Part shown: positions 1 through 10,051 of the stretch, one piece after another | Layout of the letters: each line of letters opens with the position of its first letter | Position numbering within the stretch: the stretch's first letter is position 1 | Origin: an uncultured Clostridia bacterium | GTDB lineage: Bacteria > Bacillota > Clostridia > Christensenellales > Borkfalkiaceae | Length of the DNA stretch: 12,447 bases | Assembly (NCBI GenBank): GCA_945835865.1 | Contig: CAMAJQ010000003.1 | Span: forward strand, 1 to 12,447 | Direction: 5' to 3' | Translations under genes and position numbers: made by a program | The notes under the pieces: model-generated | Databases searched by the model: none | What the model was told of the DNA's origin: nothing | Seen by the model: the letters and a program-made list of their open reading frames with translations, nothing else

Positions 1-24
1 CTTTTTGAAAGAGAATTTTTTCAA
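1..24 (-). CDS. possible first codons of the next gene (partial)
   Basis: Downstream of the dehydrogenase stop codon the minus strand carries an AAAAGGAG motif. About 14 nt later a TTG codon at 24-22 opens a frame reading MKKFSFKK up to the window edge. A lysine-rich start after a purine-rich site is typical of a new gene, but 14 nt is long for Shine-Dalgarno spacing and nothing can be said about the product. A GTG lies at a better distance (8 nt), but it is followed at once by a stop codon. Confidence 0.2.
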
Positions 25-82
25 TTACACAAAATTTTCTCCTTTTCTGTCCCGTCCGATCTCTTCCGGAAAACGAAAGAAG

Positions 83-799
83 TCAGATCACGAATCCGCC
101 CGAAACGTTGAGGGTCGTCCCCGTGACGTAATCCGCCTGCGCGGCGAGAAAAAACACGGCGCGCGCGACCTCTTCGGGACTGCCTGCGCGGGAAAGGGGA
201 ATCTCCTCTTCGAGACTCCTTCTCTCCTCTGCGCTCATCCAGCCGTTCATGGGGGTATCGATATAGCCGGGGGCGACGCAGTTGATCCTGACCTTGCGGG
301 AAGATACTTCCTTCGCCGCCGCTTTTGTCAGCCCGACGACCGCCGCTTTCGCCGCCGAATAAACCGCCTCGCAGGACCCGCCGCACAGCCCCCACACCGA
401 AGAGACGTTGACGACGCTCCCCCCTTTTTCCAGCATAAAGGGGACGGCGTGTTTCATCGCGAAAAACACTCCCTTCACGTCGACGGAGAACACGCGGTCG
501 AACTCCTCTTCCGTGGCGTCGAGAAAGGTCTTGACGGGAAGAGCAACCCCCGCGTTGTTGACGAGGACGTCGAGCCCCCCTGCCGCCGCGGCGAATGTGC
601 GGATCCCTTCCGCCACTTCGCTTTCATCGGAAACGTCGAAAGAGAGCGCGAGCCCGCCGAGTTCCTCCGCGAGCCGACGGGCTTTTTCTCTGCCCGAGCG
701 GCAGTGAACGCCGACGAAATATCCCTCTTCGGCAAACAGACGGCAGATCGCCTCGCCGATCGCCCCCGATCCTCCGGTGACGAGCACGCTTTTTTTCAT
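83..799 (-). CDS. FabG-like short-chain dehydrogenase/reductase (SDR)
   Basis: This 238-aa protein is a classical-SDR oxidoreductase, cytosolic by sequence, resembling 3-oxoacyl-[ACP] reductase (FabG). Visible motifs are the nucleotide-binding TGGSGAIG (residues 8-15), a conserved Asp55, NNAG (81-84), the catalytic Ser134, YSAAK with Tyr147 and Lys151, and the PG turn near 177. Arg34 after strand 2 suggests a preference for NADPH (family knowledge). The position that is Asn in the usual Asn-Ser-Tyr-Lys tetrad appears to be Asp107 (FSVDVKGVF). The ATG at 799 is chosen because GGAGGAGG lies about 10 nt upstream and the N-terminus starts right at the Rossmann strand; a longer in-frame extension to 901 has no such support. 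It lies 114 nt after efp, possibly behind a terminator. No other fatty-acid genes are near, so its real substrate cannot be told. Confidence 0.88.
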   Translation of the reverse strand: MKKSVLVTGGSGAIGEAICRLFAEEGYFVGVHCRSGREKARRLAEELGGLALSFDVSDESEVAEGIRTFAAAAGGLDVLVNNAGVALPVKTFLDATEEEFDRVFSVDVKGVFFAMKHAVPFMLEKGGSVVNVSSVWGLCGGSCEAVYSAAKAAVVGLTKAAAKEVSSRKVRINCVAPGYIDTPMNGWMSAEERRSLEEEIPLSRAGSPEEVARAVFFLAAQADYVTGTTLNVSGGFVI

Positions 800-827
800 C
801 GGATTTTTTCCTCCTCCGAAAGAAAGA

Positions 828-852
828 GGGGCAAAGCCGTACGCCCTGCCCC
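828..852 (-). terminator. possible hairpin terminator between efp and the SDR gene
   Basis: On the minus strand GGGGCA (852-847) can pair with TGCCCC (833-828) around a 13-nt loop, followed by a T-rich run (TCTTTCTTTC). The stem is only 6-7 bp and the tail is interrupted by C, so it would be weak and perhaps partial. It lies 60 nt past the efp stop and just before the SDR ribosome binding site. Confidence 0.35.
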
Positions 853-913
853 GACAACCGCTCTTCCCCTCGCGAAACGCTTGCGGAAAGACCGGTATCA
901 ATCGTTAAACGGA

Positions 914-1474
914 TTATTTCTTGACTCTTTCCATGTATTCGCCCGTGCGGGTGTCGATACGGATGGTCTCGCCCTCGTTGACGAACATGGGAACCTGGAT
1001 CTCCACGCCCGTTTCGAGTTTTGCCCTCTTGGTGGCGTTGGTGGCGGTGTTGCCCGCGACGCCCGGTTCCGCTTCGGTCACGAGAAGTTCGACGAAGTTT
1101 TCGCAATCGACGGAGAAAGCCTTGCCCTTATAGAACTTCACGGTAACGGGATCGTTTTCCTTGATCCATTTCAGAGCGTCTTCCACCTGATCGAAATTCA
1201 ACGGCTCCATGTTGTACTCTTCGTCCATGAAGTAGTAAAGTTCGCCGTCGTTGTACGAATAAGTCATCTTTTTCGTCTCGATGACGGCGTTTTCAAACTT
1301 TTCGGTCGGGTTGAAGGTGATCTGAAGCACCTTGCCGTCGACGACGTTTTTCAGGGTCGTTCTGACGAAAGCCGCACCTTTGCCGGGTTTGACGTGAAGA
1401 AAGTCGACGACCGTCCAGACTTTTCCTTCGTATTCGATCGTGACGCCTTTTCTTAAATCTCCTGCTAATACCAT
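914..1474 (-). CDS. efp: translation elongation factor P
   Basis: EF-P (186 aa, normal length) binds the ribosome between the P and E sites and relieves stalling at proline runs. The N-terminal KOW-like domain carries the loop [10 protein letters not shown] with the modifiable lysine at residue 32, the same position as in Bacillus subtilis EF-P. An OB domain follows at roughly residues 65-125. The C-terminal domain shows the family signature around [15 protein letters not shown]. The start at 1474 has AAGGAG six bases upstream; longer readings in this frame run into the upstream peptidase gene and are not real. It sits 68 nt after the M24 peptidase, an arrangement also seen in Bacillus (yqhT-efp), and is probably cotranscribed with it. 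No lysine-modifying enzyme is in the window, so whether and how Lys32 is modified is unknown. Confidence 0.97.
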   Translation of the reverse strand: MVLAGDLRKGVTIEYEGKVWTVVDFLHVKPGKGAAFVRTTLKNVVDGKVLQITFNPTEKFENAVIETKKMTYSYNDGELYYFMDEEYNMEPLNFDQVEDALKWIKENDPVTVKFYKGKAFSVDCENFVELLVTEAEPGVAGNTATNATKRAKLETGVEIQVPMFVNEGETIRIDTRTGEYMERVKK

Positions 1475-1542
1475 AAAAAACTCCTTATATTTCAGTCTTT
1501 CGGACCGTATCCCCTCAGGTTTTCCGGCTCCTTCCGACCCGA

Positions 1543-2616
1543 TTACGTATTTTGAAACATTTTTCTTCTGCGGACGTTCCCCTTGCCGTCGAGGACGATC
1601 AGCGATTTGTCGTCCCGCATGAAACTGACGTATTTTCCGTCGGACAGACAGCAACTGTCCTCGATGCGGATGCCGAACTTCCCGTTCAGATAGACCCCCG
1701 GCTCGTTGGAGAAGACCATATCGTTTTCCAGCGTCCACCCGCTCTTCGGGGAAAGCAGAGGATATTCGTGAATGTTCACGCCGATCCCGTGTCCGAGCGA
1801 ATGGGTGAAATATCTGCCGTATCCGAGAGATTCGAGAACGTCCCTCGCGAGTTGATCCGCCTCTTTGCCCGTCATGCCCGCACGGATCCCCTCCGCCGCC
1901 TTTCTGTGCGCCGTCAGCACGGCGAGATAGGCGTGCAGGAATTTCTCGTCCGGTTCGCCGAAGAACATCGTCCTCGTCATATCCGAGCAATAGCCCTTGT
2001 AAAGACAGCCGAAATCCATGAGAACGCACTCGTTCTCCTTCAGTTTCGCGTCGCCCGTTTCGTGATGGGGAACGGCGGCGTTTTTGCCGAAAGCGACGAT
2101 GGTGTCGAACGACGTGCCCGACGCCCCGTACTTTTTAAAATTGAATTCCAGTTTGTTGGCAAGTTCTCTCTCCGTCATGCCGACGCGGATCTCGGGAAGG
2201 ACCTCTTTCCACGACCGTTCGGCGATGCGGCACGCCTTGCGCAGGCAGGCGAGTTCCTCTTCCGTCTTGACGGCGGTTTCCCGGCGGATCTCTTCGGATA
2301 CGTCCACGTAACGGAAACCGAAAGAGTTCAGCGTCTCGTATTCCGAAAGAGTGGTTTTCGTGAAGTCGATCCCCACCGTTTTTACGCCGTTTTCCTCCGC
2401 GTACCGGAGAAAGGGAGAATAGTCGCTGCCGAGAACGACCTCGATCCCCTTGGGCAAAAGAACTTTTTTCGCCGCTTCGATATACCGCCCGTCGACGACG
2501 AAAATTTTTTTCTTTTCCGTCAGGACGACGTAACCCGCCGTGCTGTGAAAACCGAGATAATACAGCCTCTCCTTTTCGTCGGTGATGAGAGCGACGTCGT
2601 AATTGTCGAATTTCAT
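1543..2616 (-). CDS. M24 family metallopeptidase (Xaa-Pro aminopeptidase/dipeptidase type)
   Basis: This 357-aa cytosolic metallopeptidase would cleave N-terminal residues next to proline, or Xaa-Pro dipeptides. Residues 1-115 form the creatinase-like N-domain. The pita-bread catalytic domain follows and has all five metal ligands in order: Asp201 (LMDFG), Asp212 (SDMTRT), His276 (SLGHGIG), Glu305 (NEPG) and Glu319 (GIRIED). The conserved histidines of VPHHE are at 184-185. The ATG at 2616 has GGAGG eight bases upstream. It is the first gene after the promoter at 2656-2685 and is followed by efp, a known Bacillota pairing that fits a role around proline-containing peptides. The sequence does not separate PepP from PepQ specificity. 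No defect is visible. Confidence 0.93.
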   Translation of the reverse strand: MKFDNYDVALITDEKERLYYLGFHSTAGYVVLTEKKKIFVVDGRYIEAAKKVLLPKGIEVVLGSDYSPFLRYAEENGVKTVGIDFTKTTLSEYETLNSFGFRYVDVSEEIRRETAVKTEEELACLRKACRIAERSWKEVLPEIRVGMTERELANKLEFNFKKYGASGTSFDTIVAFGKNAAVPHHETGDAKLKENECVLMDFGCLYKGYCSDMTRTMFFGEPDEKFLHAYLAVLTAHRKAAEGIRAGMTGKEADQLARDVLESLGYGRYFTHSLGHGIGVNIHEYPLLSPKSGWTLENDMVFSNEPGVYLNGKFGIRIEDSCCLSDGKYVSFMRDDKSLIVLDGKGNVRRRKMFQNT

Positions 2617-2655
2617 TCGGTCAGCCTCCGCCCGCGGGCGCGTGATTCTCCGATT

Positions 2656-2685
2656 ATGATATCACATTTCGCCCCTTTCCGTCAA
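2656..2685 (-). promoter_or_regulatory. SigA-type promoter with extended -10 for the peptidase-efp unit
   Basis: On the minus strand TTGACG (2685-2680) and TATCAT (2661-2656) are separated by 18 bp, and TG one base before the -10 gives an extended -10. Transcription would start near 2649, about 33 nt before the peptidase ATG. The 107-nt gap after the upstream membrane-protein gene has no clear hairpin terminator, so some read-through from the uvr unit is possible. Confidence 0.7.
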
Positions 2686-2723
2686 TCGTTTGAGAATTAC
2701 TTTTCCGTTTATTTTTTGAATTT

Positions 2724-3311
2724 TTACGCCCCGACGTCCTCTTCTCCGCCTTTTCCGTCTTTTTCTTCGGGCGAAAGCGTCGCGGGAGAGGAAACTTCTT
2801 CCGTCTGCTCCGCGCTCCCGACTTCCCCGCCTGCGGGGACCGCCGAAGAGGGGACGACGGGTTTCAGTTCGTCGTGTTCCCGACGGACCTCTTCTTCGTA
2901 CGCCGAACCGTATACTTTATACGCGCCCGCCGCCTTGCTGACCTGCGCGCGGTTGATCTTTTCGAGTTCCTTGCGGTAGAGTTCCGCCCGTGCGAGCCTT
3001 CTCGGTTTGAGAATGAAAAACCAGACGAGCATCCAGACGCACAGCGCGCCGAATACGCACGACCACACGACGAATTTCGTCAGGCTGTATTCCTCCTCGG
3101 TGCCGCGCGTCGCGACGAAGAGAAAGACGACGAGGAGATACACCAGCGCGAAGACGACGAAGGTGATCGTCGAGGAGACGCCGATCGCGTGGGTCACCTC
3201 TTTCAGTTTGGGGATCTGCGTGGCGTAGAAATTGCGTTCGCCCATCTGATTCTTTTTGCGGCTTTCCTTCGACGTGACCTTTTTCACGTCCTTGAACTGA
3301 TCTCTGATCAT
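2724..3311 (-). CDS. two-TM membrane protein with basic N-terminus and acidic C-terminal tail, unknown function
   Basis: I do not recognise this 195-aa protein. A lysine/arginine-rich N-terminal region (residues 1-40) precedes two hydrophobic segments at about 44-67 and 79-101, joined by a short acidic loop. A basic, probably helical stretch follows (102-130), then a low-complexity tail rich in Glu, Pro, Ser and Gly. Basic residues on both flanks suggest that the N- and C-termini are cytoplasmic. The start was set at 3311, not at the ATG two codons earlier (3317): AAAGGAG (3326-3320) is 8 nt from 3311 but only 2 nt from 3317, and the 3311 ATG overlaps the uvrA stop as ATGA, typical of translational coupling. 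It is the last gene of the uvr unit. Confidence 0.8.
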   Translation of the reverse strand: MIRDQFKDVKKVTSKESRKKNQMGERNFYATQIPKLKEVTHAIGVSSTITFVVFALVYLLVVFLFVATRGTEEEYSLTKFVVWSCVFGALCVWMLVWFFILKPRRLARAELYRKELEKINRAQVSKAAGAYKVYGSAYEEEVRREHDELKPVVPSSAVPAGGEVGSAEQTEEVSSPATLSPEEKDGKGGEEDVGA

Positions 3312-6148
3312 TGACATCTCTCCTTTGCAAATATTTTAGCGAGAAACCGTCCCGTATAACTTCCCTCCGCCCGGGCGACCTGCTCGGGAGACCCCGTCGC
3401 GACGACCGTCCCGCCGCCGTCTCCCCCTTCGGGACCGAGATCGACGACGTAATCGGCGACTTTGATGACGTCGAGATTGTGTTCGATGACCACGACGGTA
3501 TTGCCCGAGTCGCGGAGTTTGTTCAGAATGCCGATGAGTTTCTCCACGTCGTAACTGTGAAGTCCCGTCGTCGGTTCGTCCAGAACGTAGAGCGTTCTCC
3601 CCGTCGACCGCTTGGACAGTTCGGTCGCGAGTTTGACCCTCTGCGCTTCCCCGCCCGAAAGGGTCGTGGAGGACTGTCCCAGACGGATATACCCCAGACC
3701 GACTTCCTGAAGAGTCTTGATTTTATTGTATGCCCGAGGGATATTCCGGAAAAATTCCACCGCCTCGTCCACCGTCATGTCGAGGACGTCGGCGATCGAT
3801 TTTCCCTTGTATTTCACTTCGAGAGTCTCGTAATTGTACCGCTTGCCCTTGCACACCTCGCACGGGACGAAGACGTCCGGCAGGAAGTGCATTTCGATCT
3901 TGATGATGCCGTCGCCCGAACAGCGTTCGCATCTGCCCCCCGCCACGTTGAAAGAAAACCTTCCCGCCTTATAACCCCTCTCGCGGGCGTCCGGCGAAGT
4001 GGCGAACAGTTCGCGGATGACGGTGAAAAGCCCCGTATAAGTTGCAGGATTGCTTCGCGGCGTCCTGCCGATGGGAGACTGGTCGATGGCGATCACGTTG
4101 TCGAAATGCTCTATTCCGACGATATCGTCGAACTCTCCCTGACGCATTTTGGAATTGTTGAGCGCGTTGGACAGGACGGGCAGCAGCACCTCGTTGACGA
4201 GCGAACTCTTTCCGCTCCCCGAAACCCCCGTAACCGCCGTGAACAACCCGACGGGGAAGGAGACGTCGATCCCTTTCAGATTGTTCTGCCTCGCCCCTTT
4301 GACCGTCAGCCACCTGCCGTCCGGCGTCTTGCGCGCCATGGGGATATCGATTTTCCTTCTGCCCGCGAGATAATCGCCCGTGATCGACCGGGGAGACGCG
4401 CAGATGTCCTCGACCGTGCCCGCCGCGACGATCTCTCCCCCGTGCACGCCCGCTTTGGGGCCGATGTCCACGATATAGTCCGCCGCCCGCATGGTGTCCT
4501 CGTCGTGTTCGACGACGATGAGGGTGTTTCCGAGATCTCTCAGTTTTTCCAGCGTGCGGATGAGTTTTTCGTTGTCTCTCTGGTGGAGACCGATGCTCGG
4601 CTCGTCGAGAATATAAAGGACCCCCGTAAGCCCGCTCCCGATCTGCGTGGCGAGACGGATGCGTTGGGCTTCCCCTCCCGAAAGCGTTCCCGAATTCCGG
4701 GAAAGGGTCAGATAGTCGAGCCCGACGTCTTTCAGAAAGTTCAGGCGGGCGCAGATCTCTTTCACGATCGGCTTCCCGATGATCTTCTGCGTTTCGGTCA
4801 GCGAAAGTCCGTCGATGAACGCAAGCGTTCCGGAAACGGAGAGATCGCACAGATCGGCGATGTTTTTATCGCCCACCGTGACCGAAAGCGCCTCCCGTTT
4901 GAGTCTCTTTCCTCCGCAGCAGGCGCAAGGGGCGGAAACCATGTATTTTTCGATCTCGCTCTTGGTGTAATCGCTCGTCGTCTCGCGGTAACGGCGTTCG
5001 AGATTGGGAATGACCCCCTCGAAAGCCGATTCGTAATTGCCGCTGAACGTGCGGGTCTTATAGGTCATACGCACCTTCACCCCCCGCGTTCCGTAAAGAA
5101 GAATATCCATGACCTCGGGAGAGAGGTCTTTGACGGGCACGTCCAGACTGAAGCCGTACGCCTTGGAAAGAGAGGAGAAATACATCTCCGCGATCTTCCC
5201 GTTATCGAGATTCCACCCCGTGACGGTGAGCGCGCCCTGACGGAGAGTTCTGTTGGGATTGCCGATGACGAGTTTGGGGTCGATCTTGGTCGTGAAACCC
5301 AGCCCGTTGCAGGTCGGACAAGCCCCGTAAGGGTTGTTGAACGAAAAGAGCCGCGGTTCGATCTCCTCCACCGAAACGCCGCATTCGGGACAAGCGTAAT
5401 TGGTGGAATAGATTTTTTCTTCCCCCTCGCAGGAGATGACGACCAGCCCTTCGGCAAGTTTGAGCGCCGTTTCGAGACTGTCCGTCAGTCGCTTGCGTAT
5501 GCCCTCTTTCACGATCAGCCTGTCCACGACGACGGAGACGGTGTGTTTGACGTTTTTTTCGAGTTTGATCTCCTCGGAAAGGTCGTATACGACGCCGTCG
5601 ATCTGCACGCGGGCGAATCCGCTCTTGCGGTACCCTTCCAGTTGTTTGGTAAACTCGCCCTTTCTGCCGCGCACGACGGGGGCGTTGACGAAGATCCTGC
5701 TGCCCTCCGGCATGGCGAGGACCTGTTCGGCGATCTGATCGACGGTGATCTTTTCGATCACCCTCCCGCATTCCGGACAGTGCGGCGTGCCGACGCGGGC
5801 GTAGAGCAGACGGAGATAATCGTAGATCTCCGTCACCGTTCCCACCGTGGAACGAGGGTTGTTGGAAGTCGTCTTCTGATCGATGGAAATGGCGGGAGAA
5901 AGCCCTTCGATGCTCTCCACGTCCGGCTTTTCCATCTGTCCGAGGAACATCCTCGCGTAACTCGACAGGCTCTCCATATACTTTCTCTGCCCCTCGGCAA
6001 AGATGGTATCGAAAGCGAGCGTCGATTTTCCGCTTCCCGAAAGCCCCGTGAAAACCACGAGTTTGTCTCTCGGAATGGTCAGATCGACGTTTTTCAGATT
6101 GTTTTCTTTTGCGCCTTTTATCTTAATGTAGTTTATCATACGATTCAA
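3308..6148 (-). CDS. uvrA: excinuclease ABC subunit A (UvrA)
   Basis: UvrA is the damage-sensing ATPase of nucleotide excision repair and loads UvrB onto lesions. All hallmarks are present (numbered from the internal ATG): Walker A GLSGSGKS (32-39), zinc module CPEC...CPTC (about 247-276), first ABC signature LSGGEAQR (about 486), Walker [11 protein letters not shown] (about 510), second Walker A GVSGSGKS (about 638), second zinc module CERC...CEVC (about 735-765), second signature (about 826) and LDEPTTGLH (about 851). The length (946 aa) is normal. I chose TTG at 6148 because AGGAGG (6161-6156) lies 7 nt before it and the TTG overlaps the preceding stop as TTGA. The alternative ATG at 6139 (943 aa) is 16 nt from that site. 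The gene is joined by overlaps to both neighbours. uvrB lies just upstream but uvrC is not in the window. Confidence 0.97.
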   Translation of the reverse strand: MNRMINYIKIKGAKENNLKNVDLTIPRDKLVVFTGLSGSGKSTLAFDTIFAEGQRKYMESLSSYARMFLGQMEKPDVESIEGLSPAISIDQKTTSNNPRSTVGTVTEIYDYLRLLYARVGTPHCPECGRVIEKITVDQIAEQVLAMPEGSRIFVNAPVVRGRKGEFTKQLEGYRKSGFARVQIDGVVYDLSEEIKLEKNVKHTVSVVVDRLIVKEGIRKRLTDSLETALKLAEGLVVISCEGEEKIYSTNYACPECGVSVEEIEPRLFSFNNPYGACPTCNGLGFTTKIDPKLVIGNPNRTLRQGALTVTGWNLDNGKIAEMYFSSLSKAYGFSLDVPVKDLSPEVMDILLYGTRGVKVRMTYKTRTFSGNYESAFEGVIPNLERRYRETTSDYTKSEIEKYMVSAPCACCGGKRLKREALSVTVGDKNIADLCDLSVSGTLAFIDGLSLTETQKIIGKPIVKEICARLNFLKDVGLDYLTLSRNSGTLSGGEAQRIRLATQIGSGLTGVLYILDEPSIGLHQRDNEKLIRTLEKLRDLGNTLIVVEHDEDTMRAADYIVDIGPKAGVHGGEIVAAGTVEDICASPRSITGDYLAGRRKIDIPMARKTPDGRWLTVKGARQNNLKGIDVSFPVGLFTAVTGVSGSGKSSLVNEVLLPVLSNALNNSKMRQGEFDDIVGIEHFDNVIAIDQSPIGRTPRSNPATYTGLFTVIRELFATSPDARERGYKAGRFSFNVAGGRCERCSGDGIIKIEMHFLPDVFVPCEVCKGKRYNYETLEVKYKGKSIADVLDMTVDEAVEFFRNIPRAYNKIKTLQEVGLGYIRLGQSSTTLSGGEAQRVKLATELSKRSTGRTLYVLDEPTTGLHSYDVEKLIGILNKLRDSGNTVVVIEHNLDVIKVADYVVDLGPEGGDGGGTVVATGSPEQVARAEGSYTGRFLAKIFAKERCQ

Positions 6149-6786
6149 CCGCGGGCCTCCTGCCCGTCCTGAACGAAAAAGACCTGTCTGAGACCGTCGT
6201 CGTTCATCAGACAGCCCTTGCGATAGCGGAACAGAAGAAGGGCCGCGTCGTACAGATCGCCCGCACAACCGCCCGTATGTACGGCGAAGATCAGTTTGAC
6301 GGCGATGCCGTAAGGAGTGTTTCCGACGCATGCGACGAGGACGACGAAGAGGGTGGTAAACAGAACGAAGGGGCTCAATACGGCGATCAACGCCGTTTTT
6401 TTACCGACGAACAGATTTGGAACGCCGCAGTACGCCGCGCTCCACGTCAGCCCGAAAGTCAGTTTTTCCTTCGTGAGAATTTTATACGCCGCACCGTGCA
6501 CGAGTTCGTGCAGGACGATGCAGACGATCATCCCGACGGCGAGGACGACCAGGGGAAGAAGGACTTCCGCGACGTAGCGGGAGCCCGCCCCTTCGGAAAA
6601 ATCGAAGCGGAAGAGATCGCTAATCGTCAGTCTGCCCGCAAAAACCAGGTCGACGAGCAGGTACGTCGCGACGGTGACGACGAGCGCGACGACGTTCATG
6701 ATCACCCCGAACCGGACGTTTTTCGCGTCGACGACTTTGTCCTCCCGATAGCCGGACGGCAGTTCTTTATAACAATCTGTTTTCAC
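6145..6786 (-). CDS. DUF3267-type membrane zincin (putative metalloprotease)
   Basis: This 213-aa integral membrane protein has the layout of the DUF3267 putative zincin peptidases. Hydrophobic segments lie at about 27-50, 72-92, 130-153 and 160-172. The HEXXH zinc motif HELVHG is at residues 93-98, at the end of the second segment. A conserved-looking [11 protein letters not shown] follows at 170-180 and could supply a third ligand (Asp177). The substrate is unknown for the family. Translation starts at GTG 6786, one base after the uvrB stop, with GAGAGG about 6 nt upstream. Its TGA overlaps the uvrA TTG. This placement inside uvrBA is unusual and implies strict co-expression with the repair genes. 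A link to DNA repair is inference from context only; the protein itself shows no DNA-binding feature. Confidence 0.85.
   Translation of the reverse strand: MKTDCYKELPSGYREDKVVDAKNVRFGVIMNVVALVVTVATYLLVDLVFAGRLTISDLFRFDFSEGAGSRYVAEVLLPLVVLAVGMIVCIVLHELVHGAAYKILTKEKLTFGLTWSAAYCGVPNLFVGKKTALIAVLSPFVLFTTLFVVLVACVGNTPYGIAVKLIFAVHTGGCAGDLYDAALLLFRYRKGCLMNDDGLRQVFFVQDGQEARG
6156..6161 (-). promoter_or_regulatory. ribosome binding site that decides the uvrA start
   Basis: This perfect AGGAGG on the minus strand lies inside the end of the preceding gene. It is 7 nt from the TTG at 6148 and 16 nt from the ATG at 6139. Spacing therefore favours the TTG, three codons upstream of the ATG that would otherwise be the obvious choice. 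Confidence 0.6.
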
Positions 6787-6787
6787 G

Positions 6788-8749
<1,962 letters not shown>

Positions 8750-8842
8750 CTCCGTCCCCGCAGATTGTTTTCTTTTCCGGGCCCGAACGCCTTGCGTAAA
8801 AACGGTCGGAAAGTCTGTTTATAAACTTATAGAATATTATTT

Positions 8843-9196
8843 TCAGAAAAACCGATAGAGAAGTCTTGTGAATACGAACGCCGCGACCGAACCGAGCGCG
8901 GCAAGAGCGATTTTGAATATCAGAGAAGAAAGCAATTTTCTTCTCTCCGATCCGTAGCACCTCGCCTTGACCTTCGGCGTCAGGCAGAGCATTTTGCCGT
9001 TTTCCCCTTCGCAGCGGATGACGTCAAGATAGCCCTCAGCCTCGAGCCCGTCGATCATTCTCCCGAAGGAGGGTGCGTCGTTCGGTTTCGTCCCCGTCAG
9101 AGCAAGCAGGGTTTTTTCGTCCGTCAGACAGGAATCCCTCTCCCCGCACAGAGCGAGCACGGCTTTCACGAGGGCAAGTTCACGGCGGGTCAGCAC
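8843..9196 (-). CDS. small protein: helical, winged-helix-like N-domain plus C-terminal TM anchor, unknown function
   Basis: This 117-aa protein is not recognised. Residues 1-82 read like a small winged-helix fold: helices at 3-18, 27-36 and 43-56, then a strand-turn-strand at 57-74 (YLDVIRCEG...GKMLCLTP). I inferred this from the residue pattern, not from homology. After a basic patch (RRK near 85-87), a hydrophobic segment at about 89-110 forms a tail anchor. The start is GTG 9196, which overlaps the end of the preceding gene (GTGCTGA) with no clear ribosome binding site, so it is probably translated by coupling. It shares its layout of soluble N-domain and C-terminal TM with the gene just upstream. 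Confidence 0.7.
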   Translation of the reverse strand: MLTRRELALVKAVLALCGERDSCLTDEKTLLALTGTKPNDAPSFGRMIDGLEAEGYLDVIRCEGENGKMLCLTPKVKARCYGSERRKLLSSLIFKIALAALGSVAAFVFTRLLYRFF

Positions 9197-9579
9197 AGCG
9201 CCACCGCCGCGGCGACGCCGAGAGCGGCGCCCGCAAAACCACCCGTCAGAGCGACGAGAAAGAGCAGAAAAGCCAGCCCGCGGGGAAAATCCACGGTCCG
9301 TTCTTTCTCCCCGACGGGATTTTCTTCCTTCTCCTCGCCGAAAAACGCCTTGGGCAGCGTGCGGAAAAGGAACACCTCTCCGTCGCGATAGCGCAATTCG
9401 ATCGTCTCCGCCCGCTGCAGAAACAAAAGATCCCTCTCGATCTCCTCCCGCGCGTCGTATAGTTTATCTTCCCCTTCGGTAAGCGATCGGTAACTCACCA
9501 CGCGGTAAACCCCGTCGCCGAGCGTTTTCAGCCGGGAAAGCAGTTTTTTCGCCGAAGTATCCATTATGTACCGGCGCAA
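9190..9579 (-). CDS. small protein: soluble N-domain plus C-terminal TM anchor, unknown function
   Basis: This 129-aa protein is not recognised. Residues 6-78 contain two helices (8-20 and 40-58) and a beta-hairpin-like stretch (ETIELRYRDGEVFLFRTLP), reminiscent of a winged helix. A charged linker (79-98) leads to a Gly/Ala-rich hydrophobic segment at about 101-127, and the protein ends in Cys. The start is taken as TTG 9579 because GGGAG (9592-9588) lies 8 nt upstream. The ATG five codons later (9564, MDTSAKK) has no ribosome binding site at a proper distance but cannot be excluded. It overlaps the next gene by 7 nt and follows the 91-aa gene by 33 nt, so it is probably in one transcript with both. 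Confidence 0.7.
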   Translation of the reverse strand: MRRYIMDTSAKKLLSRLKTLGDGVYRVVSYRSLTEGEDKLYDAREEIERDLLFLQRAETIELRYRDGEVFLFRTLPKAFFGEEKEENPVGEKERTVDFPRGLAFLLFLVALTGGFAGAALGVAAAVALC

Positions 9580-9612
9580 CAGGCGTTCTCCCGTCCTTTC
9601 TCCGTCTTTCCG

Positions 9613-9888
9613 TTACAGGACGAGCGCGAGAAAATAGAGAGACAACGCGAAGACGAAGACGGAGAATATCGTTGCGACGGCAGAGACAGCCGCCGCCCAC
9701 CTCAGCGTTCGGGAAGGCGAAGTCCTGAGCCTCGTCAGAGAAAGACAGACCGCAGGAACGGACAAAACCATTCCGCCGCCGAAAACGAAAGAGGTTGCCA
9801 GCCCGAGCAACGCCAGTATGAGCGGTGTGCGGACGTATGCCCTCTTCTTTTTTTCTTCTTTCGCAATAGACGCGTTCAATTCCGTCAC
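9613..9888 (-). CDS. small two-TM membrane protein, unknown function
   Basis: This 91-aa protein has a charged N-terminus (KEEKKKR near residues 10-16) and two hydrophobic segments at about 22-47 and 63-90, linked by a short basic loop (RLRTSPSRTLR). That suggests both ends or the loop lie cytoplasmic by the positive-inside rule. It is not recognised. The start is GTG 9888 with a weak GGAAAGAG site. A TTG three codons later (9879), preceded by AAGGTGA, is a reasonable alternative. It is the first gene after the promoter at 9984-10012, about 90 nt from the expected transcription start, and leads the uvr cluster. Confidence 0.68.
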   Translation of the reverse strand: MTELNASIAKEEKKKRAYVRTPLILALLGLATSFVFGGGMVLSVPAVCLSLTRLRTSPSRTLRWAAAVSAVATIFSVFVFALSLYFLALVL

Positions 9889-9965
9889 CTTCTCTTTCCG
9901 TCCGGAGAATACGACGCCGCCTCAAAGATATTTTTCGTCGAAAAGCGGAATTTATGTACCGGGAC

Positions 9966-9977
9966 GGACGATCGTTC
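9966..9977 (-). promoter_or_regulatory. candidate LexA (SOS) operator with one mismatch
   Basis: The minus strand reads GAAC-GATC-GTCC, compared with the Bacillota LexA/DinR core GAAC-N4-GTTC: seven of eight defined bases match. It sits directly after the -10 box of the promoter at 9984-10012, overlapping the expected transcription start, where a repressor would block initiation. uvrB and uvrA are SOS genes in B. subtilis, which makes the position meaningful. The mismatch lies in the conserved half-site, so binding may be weak or absent. Confidence 0.4.
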
Positions 9978-9983
9978 TTTTCT

Positions 9984-10012
9984 ATTATACCACATTTTTC
10001 GGACGATATCAA
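9984..10012 (-). promoter_or_regulatory. strong SigA-type promoter of the small-membrane-protein/uvr unit
   Basis: TTGATA (10012-10007) and TATAAT (9989-9984) are separated by exactly 17 bp on the minus strand. Transcription should start near 9977, giving a leader of about 90 nt before the 91-aa gene. It is the nearest promoter upstream of seven closely packed genes running down to 2724. Confidence 0.85.
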
Positions 10013-10015
10013 GAA

Positions 10016-10051
10016 GTTTGCGGGAAAAACCTCTCTCCCCCCGTGACAAAC
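10016..10051 (-). other. bulged inverted repeat just upstream of the -35 box
   Basis: GTTTG (10051-10047) can pair with CAAAC (10020-10016), and CGGG (10043-10040) with CCCG (10024-10021), separated by a 3-nt bulge on one side. It ends 4 bp before the -35 of the 9984-10012 promoter. It lacks a clean U-tail, so it is a poor terminator. It may be the 3' end of an upstream RNA, a protein site or chance. Confidence 0.25.

Noticed and set aside
5..2979. Long plus-strand open frames opposite efp, the peptidase and the SDR gene
   Set aside because: They lie antisense to clear genes, have no family features and no ribosome binding sites, and are rich in Arg, His and Asp as expected for the complement of GC-rich codons.
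3311..6172. A plus-strand frame of over 950 codons opposite uvrA
   Set aside because: It is an antisense shadow of an unmistakable uvrA. Its length comes from codon bias on the coding strand.
8750..8842. A separate uvrB promoter or LexA box
   Set aside because: AT-rich stretches resemble -10 boxes, but no -35 is found at proper spacing, and the GAAC-like sequence present lacks its second half-site.
9464..10012. 182-codon minus-strand frame spanning the promoter and the 91-aa gene
   Set aside because: It starts at the -35 box, before any possible transcription start, and is an out-of-frame shadow of the membrane-protein gene.
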